Shown: positions 49,783 through 59,448, counted from the first letter of the stretch. The stretch is 64,000 nt of DNA from Brevundimonas sp. MF30-B (GCF_004683885.1 NZ_CP038440.1:1274001-1338000), one strand, 5' to 3'. Numbers and translations: made by a program. The notes: generated by a model from the sequence alone, not told the origin.

Positions 49783-51900
49783 ATGTCGCTGAACGCCATC
49801 CTGAACATCGCCACCTCGGGGATGCAGACGGCCCAGACCCAGCTGCGCGTGGTCTCGGACAACGTCTCCAACGTCAACACGCCCGGCTATGTCCGCAAAA
49901 TCGCGGACCAGAACACCCTGACGACCATGGGCGTGGGCTCGGGCGTCGAGGTGGCGCGCATCCGTCTGGCCACCGACCGCTTCCTGCAGGCGGCGGCGAT
50001 GAATGCGGGCGCCGAGGCCGGCCGCCAGGGTGTGCGCTATGAGCTCTATGACCGGATCCAGTCGCTGTTCGGCGACCCCGGCGGCGACAGCGGCTTCTTC
50101 TCGCAGATCGACAACCTGTTCTCGACCTTCGCCGCCGCAGCCGAGAACGCCGGTTCGCCTTCCCAGCGTCAGAGCGCCATATTCGCCACCCAGGCGGCGT
50201 TCGACGAGGCGCGCCGCATCGCCACCCAGATCCAGTCGGTGCGCGAGGACGCCGATGGCCGCATCCAGAGTGCGGTCGAGCGCGCAAACGGCCTGCTGGA
50301 GCAGATCGAGGCCCTGAACAAGGAGATCGCACGCGCGACGGTGTCTGGCGGCGACGCCACCGGCGCGGAGTCGGCGCAGGGCCGCCTGCTGACCGAGCTG
50401 TCGCAGATCATGGACATCCGCACCCAGGTCCGCTCGGTGGGCGGGGTCACGGTGCGCACGGCCGGCGGCGCCCTGCTGGCCGGCGACGGCCATGCGACGC
50501 TGGACTACAAGCGCGCCGGCGCGGTCAACACCGAGACGGCCTTCAACGAAATCTGGCTCAACGAGCCTGGCGGGCTGAAGCGCCAGCTGATGGACACGGT
50601 CACCTCGGGCGAGATCAAGGGCCTGCTGGAGCTGCGCGACGTCGATGCGCCTCAGGCGGCCGAGCGGCTGGGCGAGCTGATGACGCGCCTGGCCGACGAG
50701 CTGAACCGCGCGCACAACGCCAGCTCCGCCGTGCCCGCGCCCCAGACCCTGACCGGCCGCAATGTCGGCCAGAGTCTGGAAAGCGCCATCGCCGACTTCT
50801 CGGGCGAAACCACCATCGCCGTGGTCAACGCCCAAGGGGTGATCCAGGCCCGCGCCGACATCGTCTTCTCGGGCGGGACCATGACGGTGAACGGCGCGGC
50901 CGCGACGCCCGCTGATTTCCTGACTGTGCTGAACGGCCAACTGGGCGGAGCGGCGACCGCCAGTTTCGTCGGCGGCAAGCTGTCGATCACGGCGGCCGGA
51001 TCGAACGGCGTGGCCGTCGCCGACGGCCAGCCGGCGTCCAACAAGGCCGGGCGCGGCTTCTCGCACTACTTTGGTCTGAACGATCTGGTCAGCACGGATC
51101 GACCCGCGCTGTACGACCTGGGTCTGACCACGGCCTCGCCGCACGGCTTCACGGCCGGCGAGACCCTTACCTTCCGCTTCACCGCCGAGACGGGGGCCAA
51201 GCTGCGCGACATCAGCGTTGCGATCCCGCCCGGAGGCACGGTCGGCGACCTTCTGAACGCGCTGAACAGTCCGGCCTCGGGCGTCGGCCAGATGGGAAGC
51301 TTCACCCTGGACCCGGCCACCGGCGGCGTGCGCTTCAACGCCTATGGCAGCCCCCCGCCGACCATGAGCGTGCTTGAGGACCGGACCACCCAGGTTCCGT
51401 CCGGCGTGTCGCTGACCGAGCTGTTCGGCATCGGCGGCGGGGTGCGCGCCTCGCGGGCCGACGGCTTCACGGTGCGCGGGGACATTTCGTCCAGCCCGGC
51501 CAAGCTGGCCCTGGCGCAACTGGATCTGAACGCTGCGGTCGGCGCATCGGCCTTGTCGGCCGGTGATGGACGAGGCGGCCGCGCCCTGGCCGACGCCGGA
51601 ACGGTCAACGCCCTGTTCGGCGCGGCTGGCGGGTCATCGGGCGGGTCGATGTCGGTCAGCCGCTACGCCGCCGAACTGTCCGGCGACATCGGCGGCCGGG
51701 CTTCGGCGGCGAAGAGCCGCCGCGACAACGCCATTGCCCTGGCCGGCGAGGCCTCGGCCCGTCAGGTGGCCCAGGAGGGCGTGAATCTGGATGAAGAACT
51801 GGTGCTGATGACCACATATCAGCAGGCCTTCAACGCCTCGGCCCGCCTGATCCAGGCGGCCAAGGAAATGTATGATGTTCTGATCGGGATCGTTCGCTGA
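49783..51900 (+). CDS. flgK: Hook-filament junction protein FlgK
   Basis: 705 residues. N-terminal LNIATSGMQTAQTQLRVVSDNVSNVNTPGYVRKIADQ, with NVNTPGYVR the hook/rod signature, and C-terminal VNLDEELVLMTTYQQAFNASARLIQAAKEMYDVLIGIVR the D0 helix. It joins hook and filament. The stop overlaps the flgL start (TGATG). Confidence 0.95.
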   Translation: MSLNAILNIATSGMQTAQTQLRVVSDNVSNVNTPGYVRKIADQNTLTTMGVGSGVEVARIRLATDRFLQAAAMNAGAEAGRQGVRYELYDRIQSLFGDPGGDSGFFSQIDNLFSTFAAAAENAGSPSQRQSAIFATQAAFDEARRIATQIQSVREDADGRIQSAVERANGLLEQIEALNKEIARATVSGGDATGAESAQGRLLTELSQIMDIRTQVRSVGGVTVRTAGGALLAGDGHATLDYKRAGAVNTETAFNEIWLNEPGGLKRQLMDTVTSGEIKGLLELRDVDAPQAAERLGELMTRLADELNRAHNASSAVPAPQTLTGRNVGQSLESAIADFSGETTIAVVNAQGVIQARADIVFSGGTMTVNGAAATPADFLTVLNGQLGGAATASFVGGKLSITAAGSNGVAVADGQPASNKAGRGFSHYFGLNDLVSTDRPALYDLGLTTASPHGFTAGETLTFRFTAETGAKLRDISVAIPPGGTVGDLLNALNSPASGVGQMGSFTLDPATGGVRFNAYGSPPPTMSVLEDRTTQVPSGVSLTELFGIGGGVRASRADGFTVRGDISSSPAKLALAQLDLNAAVGASALSAGDGRGGRALADAGTVNALFGAAGGSSGGSMSVSRYAAELSGDIGGRASAAKSRRDNAIALAGEASARQVAQEGVNLDEELVLMTTYQQAFNASARLIQAAKEMYDVLIGIVR

Positions 51901-52853
51901 TGCGTGTCTCCACCTACGGCTCATATCAGACCGCGCTGCTCGACCTCATGAGCGCCCAGGCGCGCGGCGAGGAAGCCAATCGCCGCGTGTCCACACAGAA
52001 GAACGCCACCGACCTGGTCGGCTTCGGCCGCCAATCCGAGACGTTGACGGCGCTGAAGTCGTCGCAGGCGCGCATCCAGGGATTCATGGACGTAGGCCAG
52101 GCCGTCTTGGCCCGGCTGGACGCCCAGGACCTGTTCATGGGGCGGCTGGCCGAGGGCGTTCAGGGGGCCCGGCAAGAGATCGCCAACGCCTTGGGCGCCG
52201 GGCGGGTCGAGACCCTGATGTCGGCGCTGGAGACACAATATCAATCAGCGCGCGAAGGCCTGAACGGCAAGCATCAGGGCCTTTATCTGTTCGCCGGCGG
52301 ACGCGTGGATCAGGCCCCCTTACAGGCCGCCAATCTGACGGAGCTGGCGGCGGCAGCCACGCCTTTCGGCAACGATCAGATACGCCAGACCTCGCGCATT
52401 GATGAGAGCACCACCATTCAGACCGGCTTTCTGGCTAGCGACCTGGGCGGACGTGGCCTGAATGTCATGGCGCAGATTCAACGATATCAGCAGGGCCTGC
52501 CCGCCGTCATCGATGGCCAGACCTTCACGCCCGCCAGCGCCGACACGATCGCCGGCAAGCCCAGCGCCGAAGTCGAGGCCTTCCTGAAGGCGGCCATGGC
52601 CGAACTGGACCGCGCCTTCGCCGAAATCACCGATCAGACCGCCATCAACGGCGGGATGCAGAACCAGGTGGAGCGATCGATCGCCGCCCAGGACAATCAG
52701 CGCATCGCCCTGGAGGAGTTGGTGGGATCCAAGACCGACGCCGACATGGCCAAGGCGATCACCGACCTTCAGATGGCCCAGGTGGCGATCCAGGCCTCAG
52801 CTCAGGTCATCAGCCAGCTGCGACAGACCTCTCTGCTCGACTATCTGCGCTAA
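51900..52853 (+). CDS. flgL: Hook-filament junction protein FlgL
   Basis: 317 residues. MRVSTYGSYQTALLDLMSAQ ... RRVSTQKNATDLVGFGRQSETL is the junction-protein N-terminus, and IAQDNQRIALEELVGSKTDADMAKAITDLQMAQVAIQASAQVI the C-terminal coiled coil. Second junction protein, acting with FlgK. Starts on the last base of the flgK stop. Confidence 0.93.
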   Translation: MRVSTYGSYQTALLDLMSAQARGEEANRRVSTQKNATDLVGFGRQSETLTALKSSQARIQGFMDVGQAVLARLDAQDLFMGRLAEGVQGARQEIANALGAGRVETLMSALETQYQSAREGLNGKHQGLYLFAGGRVDQAPLQAANLTELAAAATPFGNDQIRQTSRIDESTTIQTGFLASDLGGRGLNVMAQIQRYQQGLPAVIDGQTFTPASADTIAGKPSAEVEAFLKAAMAELDRAFAEITDQTAINGGMQNQVERSIAAQDNQRIALEELVGSKTDADMAKAITDLQMAQVAIQASAQVISQLRQTSLLDYLR

Positions 52854-52898
52854 GCGGCTGAAAAGAATAAGGCTACGCTGGACGAGCCGGTCTCACTG

Positions 52899-52913
52899 GA
52901 ACATAGTGAGAAC
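52899..52913 (+). promoter_or_regulatory. LexA box (GAAC-N7-GAAC) of the radical SAM/UdgX operon
   Basis: GAAC (52899-52902), seven bases ATAGTGA, then GAAC (52910-52913). The alphaproteobacterial LexA box is the direct repeat GTTC-N7-GTTC, and this is its exact complement. It ends two bases before the ATG, where a bound repressor would block transcription or its start. Confidence 0.75.
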
Positions 52914-52915
52914 AA

Positions 52916-54157
52916 ATGGCCCAGATCGAACTCCGGCGAAAGCTCTCCATCCTCGCGGACGCCGCCAAATACGACGCATCCTGCGCCTCATCCGGCACCA
53001 GCAAGCGCAATTCGGTCGGCGGCAAGGGCGTCGGCTCGACCGAGGGCATGGGCATCTGCCACGCCTATACGCCGGACGGGCGGTGCGTCAGCCTGCTGAA
53101 GATACTGCTGACCAACTTCTGCATCTACGATTGCGCTTATTGCATCAATCGATCGTCTTCGAACGTCGAGCGGGCGCGCTTCTCGATCGACGAGGTCGTG
53201 GAGCTGACGCTCAACTTCTACAAGCGCAACTATATCGAGGGCCTGTTCCTTTCGTCAGGCATCATCCGCTCGGGCGACTACACGATGGAGCAGATGGTCG
53301 AGGTGGCGCGACGGCTGCGCGAGGATCACGACTTCCGCGGCTACATCCACTTGAAGCTGATCCCCGAGGCGGATCAGCGACTGATCGATCTGGCGGGACT
53401 GTACGCCGACCGTCTGTCGGCCAACATCGAACTGCCGCGCGACGAGGCGCTGGGCCGGCTGGCCCCCCAGAAGGATCCGGGCGTCATCCGCAAGGCCATG
53501 GGGCAGGTCCGGCTGGGCGTCGAGGCGGCCCGGCCGGCGAAGGCGGATCGCGCCAAGCCGCCCAAGTTCGCCCCGGCGGGTCAATCGACCCAGCTGATCG
53601 TCGGCGCGGACGGCGCTCCGGACACCGAGATTCTGGATCGCTCGTCGGCGCTTTACGGCGGCTATGGTCTGCGCCGGGTCTACTATTCCGCCTTCAGCCC
53701 GATACCGGATTCCAGCGCGGCGCTGCCGCTGTCCAAACCGCCGTTGATGCGCGAGCACCGGCTGTATCAGGCGGACTGGCTGATGCGCTTCTACGGCTTC
53801 TCAGCGCCCGAGATCGGAGCGGCGACGACGGACGGCATGCTGGATCTGGCGATTGATCCCAAGCTGGCCTGGGCGCTGAACGAGCGAGCCCAGTTTCCGG
53901 TCGATGTGAACCGCGCGCCGCGCGAGATGCTGTTGCGGGTGCCGGGTCTGGGGGTGAAGTCGGTCAACCGGATCGTGTCGGTGCGGCGCTGGCGCACCCT
54001 GCGGCTCGAGGACGTGGGCCGGCTGACGCGGTCCGTGGAGAAAATCCGGCCCTTCATCACGGCGCTGGACTGGACGCCCGGCGGCCTGACCGATGCGGTC
54101 GACCTGAAGCTGAAACTGACGCCTGCGGCCAAGCCGGTGCAGCTGAGCCTGTTCTGA
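52916..54157 (+). CDS. Putative DNA modification/repair radical SAM protein
   Basis: 413 residues. The [4Fe-4S] triad C69-x3-C73-x2-C76 sits in TNFCIYDCAYCINR. A helix-hairpin-helix DNA-binding segment is visible in MLLRVPGLGVKSVNRIVSVRRWRTLRL (~residues 340-366). The family is known as putative DNA modification/repair radical SAM proteins (TIGR03916 type). It is coupled to the UdgX fusion at its 3' end (a one-base overlap) and lies directly behind a LexA box, so it is probably part of the SOS response. Substrate base unknown. Confidence 0.92.
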   Translation: MAQIELRRKLSILADAAKYDASCASSGTSKRNSVGGKGVGSTEGMGICHAYTPDGRCVSLLKILLTNFCIYDCAYCINRSSSNVERARFSIDEVVELTLNFYKRNYIEGLFLSSGIIRSGDYTMEQMVEVARRLREDHDFRGYIHLKLIPEADQRLIDLAGLYADRLSANIELPRDEALGRLAPQKDPGVIRKAMGQVRLGVEAARPAKADRAKPPKFAPAGQSTQLIVGADGAPDTEILDRSSALYGGYGLRRVYYSAFSPIPDSSAALPLSKPPLMREHRLYQADWLMRFYGFSAPEIGAATTDGMLDLAIDPKLAWALNERAQFPVDVNRAPREMLLRVPGLGVKSVNRIVSVRRWRTLRLEDVGRLTRSVEKIRPFITALDWTPGGLTDAVDLKLKLTPAAKPVQLSLF

Positions 54158-55599
54158 TGGCGACCGCCTGGCTGGACGGCGAGACGGATTTCGACAGCTG
54201 GCGCCAGGCCGCGCGCCGCTTTCGGCTGGAGGGCGTGACGCCGGCCGAGGCGCGGTTCGCCGTGCGGGGCGCAGCAGGGCAGGGGAGTCTGTTCGATACG
54301 CCGACCGCCCCGCCTGTCGAAGCGCCGCAAATGGGGGAGCTGCGCGTGCCTAAGGATTTCGTCGATCTCGCGCGCGAGGTGATCCTGCATCGCTCGCAGG
54401 ATCGGTTCGACCTGCTCTATCGCCTGCTGTGGCGCCTGGGCGACGAGCCGGATCTGATGAAGGTCGCCTCCGACGTCGACGTTTGCGAGGCGCTGGAGCG
54501 CGCCAAAAACGTCAGCCGCGCCAGCCACAAGATGAAGGCCTTCGTGCGCTTTCGCCGGATGGAGGACGAGGCCGGCGAGGCCTGGGTCGCCTGGTTCGAA
54601 CCGGCGCATCGCGTGGTCGAGAAGACCGCGCCCTTCTTTCAGCGGCGCTATACGAACCTTCGGTGGTCGATCCTGACGCCCGACGGCTGCGCCTTTTGGG
54701 ACGGCGAGGCGCTGACCTATGGCCCGCCCGCGACGCGTGACATGGCGCCGGCCGAGGACGAGATCGAGGAGTTCTGGAAGACCTATTATGCCTCCACCTT
54801 CAATCCCGCCCGGCTGAAGATGAAGACGATGCAGGGCGAGATGGCCAAGCGCTATTGGAAGAACCTGCCCGAGGCCGCCCTCATCCCGGAACTGGCGGCG
54901 CTGTCGGCGGTTCGGACCGAGGCCATGGTGTCCGCCCCCGCTGCCGAACCCAACGCCCGCCTGGCGAAGGCGACCGCGCCGATCCACGAGCGCGGCCCCG
55001 CCGACGGCCTGGTCGCCTCAAGCCTCGCCGAGCTCGAAAAGGGCGTGCAGGGTTGCCGCCGCTGTCCGCTGTGGCGCGACGCGACCCAGGGCGTGTGCGG
55101 CGAAGGTCCGCGCCAGGCGGCGCTTATGGTGGTCGGCGAACAGCCGGGCGATCAGGAGGATCTGGCCGGCCGACCCTTCGTCGGACCGGCGGGCCAGGTG
55201 TTCAATGCGGCGTTGGAGGAGGCGGGCATCGACCGTGCCGACATCTATGTCACCAACGCCGTCAAACACTTCAAGCACGAGCCGCGCGGCAAGCGCCGGC
55301 TGCACAAGACGCCCAACGCGGGCGAGGTCACGGCCTGCCGCTGGTGGCTGGATCAGGAGCGCGGGCTGGTGAAGCCGCGCGTGGTCTTGGCGCTGGGCGC
55401 CACGGCTGGGCTGGGCGTGCTGGGCCGCAAGCCGGCGGTGACGAAGGAGCGGGGCGAACCGATCGCGCTGGAGGGCGGCGCGACGGCGCTTCTGACGGTC
55501 CACCCCTCGTATCTGCTGCGGCTGCCTGACGCCGAGGCCGAAGCGCGCGAGCGCGCCTTGTTCGTACGCGATCTAACGCGGGCCAAAGCCCTGCTTTGA
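54157..55599 (+). CDS. DUF4130-UdgX fusion, uracil-DNA-binding protein
   Basis: 480 residues with two parts. The first ~270 residues are the DUF4130 domain. The rest is family-4-type uracil-DNA glycosylase with Cys positions GCRRCPLWRDAT, active loop GEQPGDQEDLAGRPFVGPAG and VTNAVKHFKHEPRGKRRLHKTPN. KRRLH (379-383) corresponds to the KRRIH motif of UdgX, whose His becomes covalently bonded to the deoxyribose after uracil excision; here that would be H383. The protein stays locked on uracil-containing DNA. It overlaps the radical SAM gene by one base. Confidence 0.93.
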   Translation: MATAWLDGETDFDSWRQAARRFRLEGVTPAEARFAVRGAAGQGSLFDTPTAPPVEAPQMGELRVPKDFVDLAREVILHRSQDRFDLLYRLLWRLGDEPDLMKVASDVDVCEALERAKNVSRASHKMKAFVRFRRMEDEAGEAWVAWFEPAHRVVEKTAPFFQRRYTNLRWSILTPDGCAFWDGEALTYGPPATRDMAPAEDEIEEFWKTYYASTFNPARLKMKTMQGEMAKRYWKNLPEAALIPELAALSAVRTEAMVSAPAAEPNARLAKATAPIHERGPADGLVASSLAELEKGVQGCRRCPLWRDATQGVCGEGPRQAALMVVGEQPGDQEDLAGRPFVGPAGQVFNAALEEAGIDRADIYVTNAVKHFKHEPRGKRRLHKTPNAGEVTACRWWLDQERGLVKPRVVLALGATAGLGVLGRKPAVTKERGEPIALEGGATALLTVHPSYLLRLPDAEAEARERALFVRDLTRAKALL

Positions 55600-55676
55600 C
55601 GGGCGGATTTACGCCGCGATCGTGAACGATTACGGCTCAGCTGCGTTCAACGGCTCGGAATGCCTTCGGGGGGCGA

Positions 55677-56795
55677 ATGGCCACGGCGGATTATCGGATC
55701 GAGGAGGACGGCGGATCGGGCGCGCGCCTGGTCCTGATCGGCGACTGGACCACCACCGGCCTGGGCCGAATTCCTGCTCGTCTGGAGCGCGAGGCGGACG
55801 GCCGTGACTTCTCGAGCCTCGAGCTTGCCGAACTTGAACGGTTCGACACCGCAGGCGCTCTCGCGTTGGTCAAGGCCGCGCGGGACCGCATGCCCGCGGA
55901 CGCCTTTCGGGAGCGCCCGGAGGCTGGTCGCATCTACGCCATGGTCGAGAAGCTGGACCGCGATGCGATTACGCCGCCCCGCGCACCCAACGCCTTTGTG
56001 CGCACCTTCGCCAAGATCGGCCGGGGCGTTTACGACTTCGGCCAGGAGCTGCTGTTGTCGCTGGCCTTCCTGGGTCGGCTGATCACGGCCGTCGGGTCGG
56101 CCGCCAGGAACCCGCGTCGCATCCGTTGGCCTGCCTGGTTCAGCCAGGCCGAGCGGGCGGGCCTGGACGCCATACCGATCATCGCCGTGACCAACTTCTT
56201 CATCGGCGCGGTCATCGCCTTCCTGGGCGCCAATCTGCTGAGCCAGTTCGGCGCTGCCGTCTTCACGGTTCAGCTGGTCGCCGTTTCGGTGCTGCGCGAA
56301 TTCGCCGTGGTCATCACCTCGGTCCTGCTGGCCGGCCGTTCGGCCTCGTCCTTCGCAGCCGAGATCGGCTCCATGCGGATGAACCAGGAGGTCGACGCCA
56401 TGCAGGTGATGGGCGTCAACCCGTTCCAGGCCCTGGTCATCCCACGCCTGGCCGCCATGCTCGTCATGCTGCCCCTGCTGACCTTCGTCGGCATTCTGGC
56501 GGGTCTGTTCGGCGGTGCGCTGGTCACCTGGAGCCAGCTGTCATACGGCCCGGCCTTCTTCATTCAGCGGATCGCCGAAGATCCCATGATGGGCACGCAC
56601 CTGATGGTCGGCATGGTCAAGGCGCCGGTCTTCGCCATCGTTGTCGCCGCGATCGGCTGCCGCCAGGGCATGGCCGTGGCCGGCGATGTCGAGAGCCTGG
56701 GCCGACGCGTCACGGCTGCGGTGGTGCAGGCCATCTTCGCGATCATCTTCCTGGACGCCGTCTTCGCCCTGATCTTCCTGGAGCTGAACCTGTGA
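55677..56795 (+). CDS. MlaE-family permease with N-terminal STAS-like domain
   Basis: 372 residues. The first ~100 residues are soluble (DYRIEEDGGSGARLVLIGDWTTTGLG...), resembling the STAS-type domain of the MlaB partner fused to the permease. The rest has about five membrane segments with AVTNFFIGAVIAFLGANLLSQFGA and EIGSMRMNQEVDAMQVMGVNPFQALVIPRL. It is the inner-membrane part of a phospholipid/lipid ABC transporter. A GTGA overlap joins it to the ATPase gene. Confidence 0.9.
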   Translation: MATADYRIEEDGGSGARLVLIGDWTTTGLGRIPARLEREADGRDFSSLELAELERFDTAGALALVKAARDRMPADAFRERPEAGRIYAMVEKLDRDAITPPRAPNAFVRTFAKIGRGVYDFGQELLLSLAFLGRLITAVGSAARNPRRIRWPAWFSQAERAGLDAIPIIAVTNFFIGAVIAFLGANLLSQFGAAVFTVQLVAVSVLREFAVVITSVLLAGRSASSFAAEIGSMRMNQEVDAMQVMGVNPFQALVIPRLAAMLVMLPLLTFVGILAGLFGGALVTWSQLSYGPAFFIQRIAEDPMMGTHLMVGMVKAPVFAIVVAAIGCRQGMAVAGDVESLGRRVTAAVVQAIFAIIFLDAVFALIFLELNL

Positions 56796-57589
56796 CGGCG
56801 CCGCATGACAAGCCGAGCCGCGACGGCGAGCCCCTTATCCAGGTCGAGGGCCTGCTCAGCCAGTTCGGCGACCGCACCATCCACGAGAACCTGGACCTGA
56901 CGGTCGAGCGCGGTCAGGTGCTGGGCGTGGTCGGCGGGTCGGGCACCGGCAAGACCGTGCTGCTGAACACGATCATCGGACTGAAGCAGCCCGAGGGCGG
57001 AACCATCCGCCTGTTCGGCTACGACACCGCCGACATGACCAAGGAGCAGGCCGCCGAGATCGAGCGGCGCACCGGCGTGCTGTTCCAGCAAGGCGCCCTG
57101 TTCTCGTCGCTGAGCGTGCTGGACAATGTGGCCTCGCCCCTGGTCGAGCACACCAATCTGTCAAAGTCCGCCATTCGAGAACTGGCCGAGATGAAAATCG
57201 CCATGGTCGGCCTCAAGCCCGAGGCTGCGCATCTCAAGCCTGCGGAACTGTCGGGTGGCATGCGCAAGCGCGTGGGTCTGGCCCGGGCCCTGGCCCTGGA
57301 CCCGGAACTGCTGTTCCTGGACGAGCCAACGGCCGGGCTGGATCCGATCGGCGCCGCCGCCTTCGACGAGCTGATCCGCAATCTGTCGGACGATCTGGAC
57401 CTGACGGTCTTCATGATCACCCACGACCTCGACAGCCTGTACGCCATCTGTGACCAGGTGGCTGTGCTGGCCGACAAGCATGTCGTGGAAAAGGCCACGG
57501 TTCAGGAGTTGGAACGTTCCGACCATCCGTGGATCAAGGAATACTTCCTGGGGCCGCGCGGTCGCGCCGCCACCAAGACAGCCGCTTGA
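56792..57589 (+). CDS. MlaF-family ABC transporter ATP-binding protein
   Basis: 265 residues from GTG at 56792. Walker A GGSGTGKT, Q-loop LFQQGALFSSLS, signature ELSGGMRKRVGLARALALDPELLFLDEPTAGLDP with Walker B, and the H-loop ITHDL. It powers lipid movement with the MlaE-like permease and MlaD-like protein. Much longer frames upstream are in the permease shadow. Confidence 0.95.
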   Translation: MTAPHDKPSRDGEPLIQVEGLLSQFGDRTIHENLDLTVERGQVLGVVGGSGTGKTVLLNTIIGLKQPEGGTIRLFGYDTADMTKEQAAEIERRTGVLFQQGALFSSLSVLDNVASPLVEHTNLSKSAIRELAEMKIAMVGLKPEAAHLKPAELSGGMRKRVGLARALALDPELLFLDEPTAGLDPIGAAAFDELIRNLSDDLDLTVFMITHDLDSLYAICDQVAVLADKHVVEKATVQELERSDHPWIKEYFLGPRGRAATKTAA

Positions 57590-57601
57590 GGAGAGCGGGA
57601 C

Positions 57602-58540
57602 ATGGAAAGAGACGCCCACTACGCCGCCGTCGGCATCGCCACCGTCGCCCTGCTGCTCGCCCTTGCGGTGTTCAGCATCTGGCTGGCCAGGCTGCAGTTC
57701 AACAGCGAGTACGATGTCTATGACATCGTCTTCTATGGCCCCGTGCGCGGTTTGTCGGAGGGCGGCGAGGTCCACTTCAACGGCATTCGCGTCGGCGAGG
57801 TGACCAATCTGAATCTCGATCCCAACAAGGGCGATCAGGTCATCGCCCGCGTCCGGCTGAACGGCACCACGCCGGTGCGGGTGACCTCGCGCGCTCAACT
57901 GGAGCCGCAAGGCATCACAGGCCTGAACTACATTCAGATCACCGCAGGCTCGGCCGAAAGCCCTCTATTGAAAGCTCAGTACCCCGAGAACGTCGTGCCG
58001 GTGATTCAAAGTCAGCCTTCCCCCATCGCCGAACTGCTGAGCGGCTCTGGCACCGTCCTGGCTCAGACGGTCGACGCCCTGAACCGGGTCAACCGCATCC
58101 TGTCGGACGACAACATCCGCTCCTTCTCGACCAGCCTGAAGAACGTCGAGGCCCTGTCCAATGAGCTTGAAGCCCGCAAGGGGATGTTCCAGCAGCTGGA
58201 GCAGGCTCTGACCCGCGCCAACAGCGCCGTGGCCGAGTACGAGCGCCTGGGCGTCAGCGCGCGTGAACTGGTCGAAAACGATGGCCGCCGCGCGGTGGCC
58301 AATATCGAGCAGGCGACCGAACAGGCCCAGCAGGCGATCGCCTCGATCAATCGTACGGCCACCAATCTTGAAGGCCCGCTGGGCGATCTCGGCTCTCAAG
58401 GCCTGCCGCAGCTGATGCAGGCCATCCAGGGCCTGGAAAGCGCCACCCGTTCGCTGGAGGGCCTCGTCGACGAGGTCCGCTCCAGCCCCCGTGACTTCAT
58501 CAGCCGCGCGCCGGCCAAGGAAATCGAGGTGCAGCCGTGA
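57602..58540 (+). CDS. MlaD/MCE-family substrate-binding protein
   Basis: 312 residues with one N-terminal membrane anchor (AVGIATVALLLALAVFSIWLARLQF) and an MCE domain (YDIVFYGPVRGLSEGGEVHFNGIRVGEVTNLNLD ... LEPQGITGLNYIQITAG). A long helical part follows (RNVEALSNELEA...). It forms a periplasmic ring for lipids. Overlaps the following lipoprotein gene by 4 bases. Confidence 0.92.
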   Translation: MERDAHYAAVGIATVALLLALAVFSIWLARLQFNSEYDVYDIVFYGPVRGLSEGGEVHFNGIRVGEVTNLNLDPNKGDQVIARVRLNGTTPVRVTSRAQLEPQGITGLNYIQITAGSAESPLLKAQYPENVVPVIQSQPSPIAELLSGSGTVLAQTVDALNRVNRILSDDNIRSFSTSLKNVEALSNELEARKGMFQQLEQALTRANSAVAEYERLGVSARELVENDGRRAVANIEQATEQAQQAIASINRTATNLEGPLGDLGSQGLPQLMQAIQGLESATRSLEGLVDEVRSSPRDFISRAPAKEIEVQP

Positions 58541-59142
58541 ACCGTTCGCTTCTGATTGCGGCCGCCGCCGCCTTGCCGATCCTGTCCGGCTGCGCCCTGC
58601 TGTCCTCGCCGGATCCGGTGCAGATGTATCACTTCGGCGGCCAGGCGCCGGCCGAGGCGCGGGCGCCGATCGCTCAGCCCGTTCCCATGGGGCTGCGCCG
58701 CATCGAGATGCCTCAAGCCTCTCGCACGGACCGCATCGTCGGCGTGACGGGCTCCGAGGTCGCCTACATCAAGGGCGCGCGTTGGGTCTCTCCGGCGGAC
58801 GACCTCTACACCGAGGCGCTGGAGAACGCCTTCGCCGCTCGGGCGCAGCGCGTTCGTCTGGTGGGGCCTCGCGAACTGACCACGGCCGAGCGCAGCCTGG
58901 ATGTCGACATGCGCGCCTTCGAGGCTCGCTACGACGCGCCCGGCGCGGCGCCGTCGGCCGTCATCACCGCGCGCGCTCAGATCCTGAGCCGCGAGGATCG
59001 GTCGGTGGTCGCCGAGCGGACCTTCTCGGTCTCGCGCCCGGCGAGCGAGAACCGCGTGTCGGCCATCGTCCAGGCGTTCGAGGCCGCGACGGCGGACATC
59101 AACGCCCAGATCGTCGACTGGGCCGACCAGAACGCGGGCTGA
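58537..59142 (+). CDS. ABC-type transport auxiliary lipoprotein (PqiC-like)
   Basis: 201 residues with lipobox ILSGC (C19). YHFGGQAPAEARAPI and RADGV-like strands (RARAQILSREDRSVVAERTFSV, AIVQAFEAATADINAQIVDWA) match the auxiliary lipoproteins attached to MCE transporters. It probably bridges the periplasmic ring to the outer membrane. Completes the four-gene operon. Confidence 0.85.
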   Translation: MNRSLLIAAAAALPILSGCALLSSPDPVQMYHFGGQAPAEARAPIAQPVPMGLRRIEMPQASRTDRIVGVTGSEVAYIKGARWVSPADDLYTEALENAFAARAQRVRLVGPRELTTAERSLDVDMRAFEARYDAPGAAPSAVITARAQILSREDRSVVAERTFSVSRPASENRVSAIVQAFEAATADINAQIVDWADQNAG

Positions 59143-59144
59143 CC

Positions 59145-59357
59145 TCAGGCGGCAATGCGCCATTCGGGCTGGACCGGGGCGGGCGCGTGGAACTCGTCCC
59201 ACATCGCGTCCTCGTCCGCATAGCGCGCGCTGGCGGACGAGGAGATGACGTCGATCACCTGCTCTTCCTGACGGTCCCAGATGACGGCCAGGTCGCTAGC
59301 GCCCGAGGGGTCGCAGGGGACGATCAGGTAGCGGTCGGAGAGGGCGGCGCGGGCCAT
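59145..59357 (-). CDS. Small hypothetical protein, 70 residues
   Basis: MARAALSDRYLIVPCDPSGASDLAVIWDRQEEQVIDVISSSASARYADEDAMWDEFHA... starts at 59357 with CAGGAG about 9 bases upstream. No signal or membrane segment, and no family recognised. Convergent with the MCE operon (2-base gap). Longer frames to 59645 overlap the WYL gene. Confidence 0.55.
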   Translation of the reverse strand: MARAALSDRYLIVPCDPSGASDLAVIWDRQEEQVIDVISSSASARYADEDAMWDEFHAPAPVQPEWRIAA

Positions 59358-59448
59358 GGTCTGAACTCCTGAAGCGGTTGCCTCTTGTCGATGAAGACAG
59401 GATGCGACAGCATTACGCCAGTTTCGGACGTAGCCAGGTGGAGAAGTC

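Noticed and set aside
49555..51519. 654-residue minus-strand frame over flgK
   Set aside because: Antisense shadow; flgK has intact N- and C-terminal signatures on the plus strand, and the frame would cover the divergent promoters.
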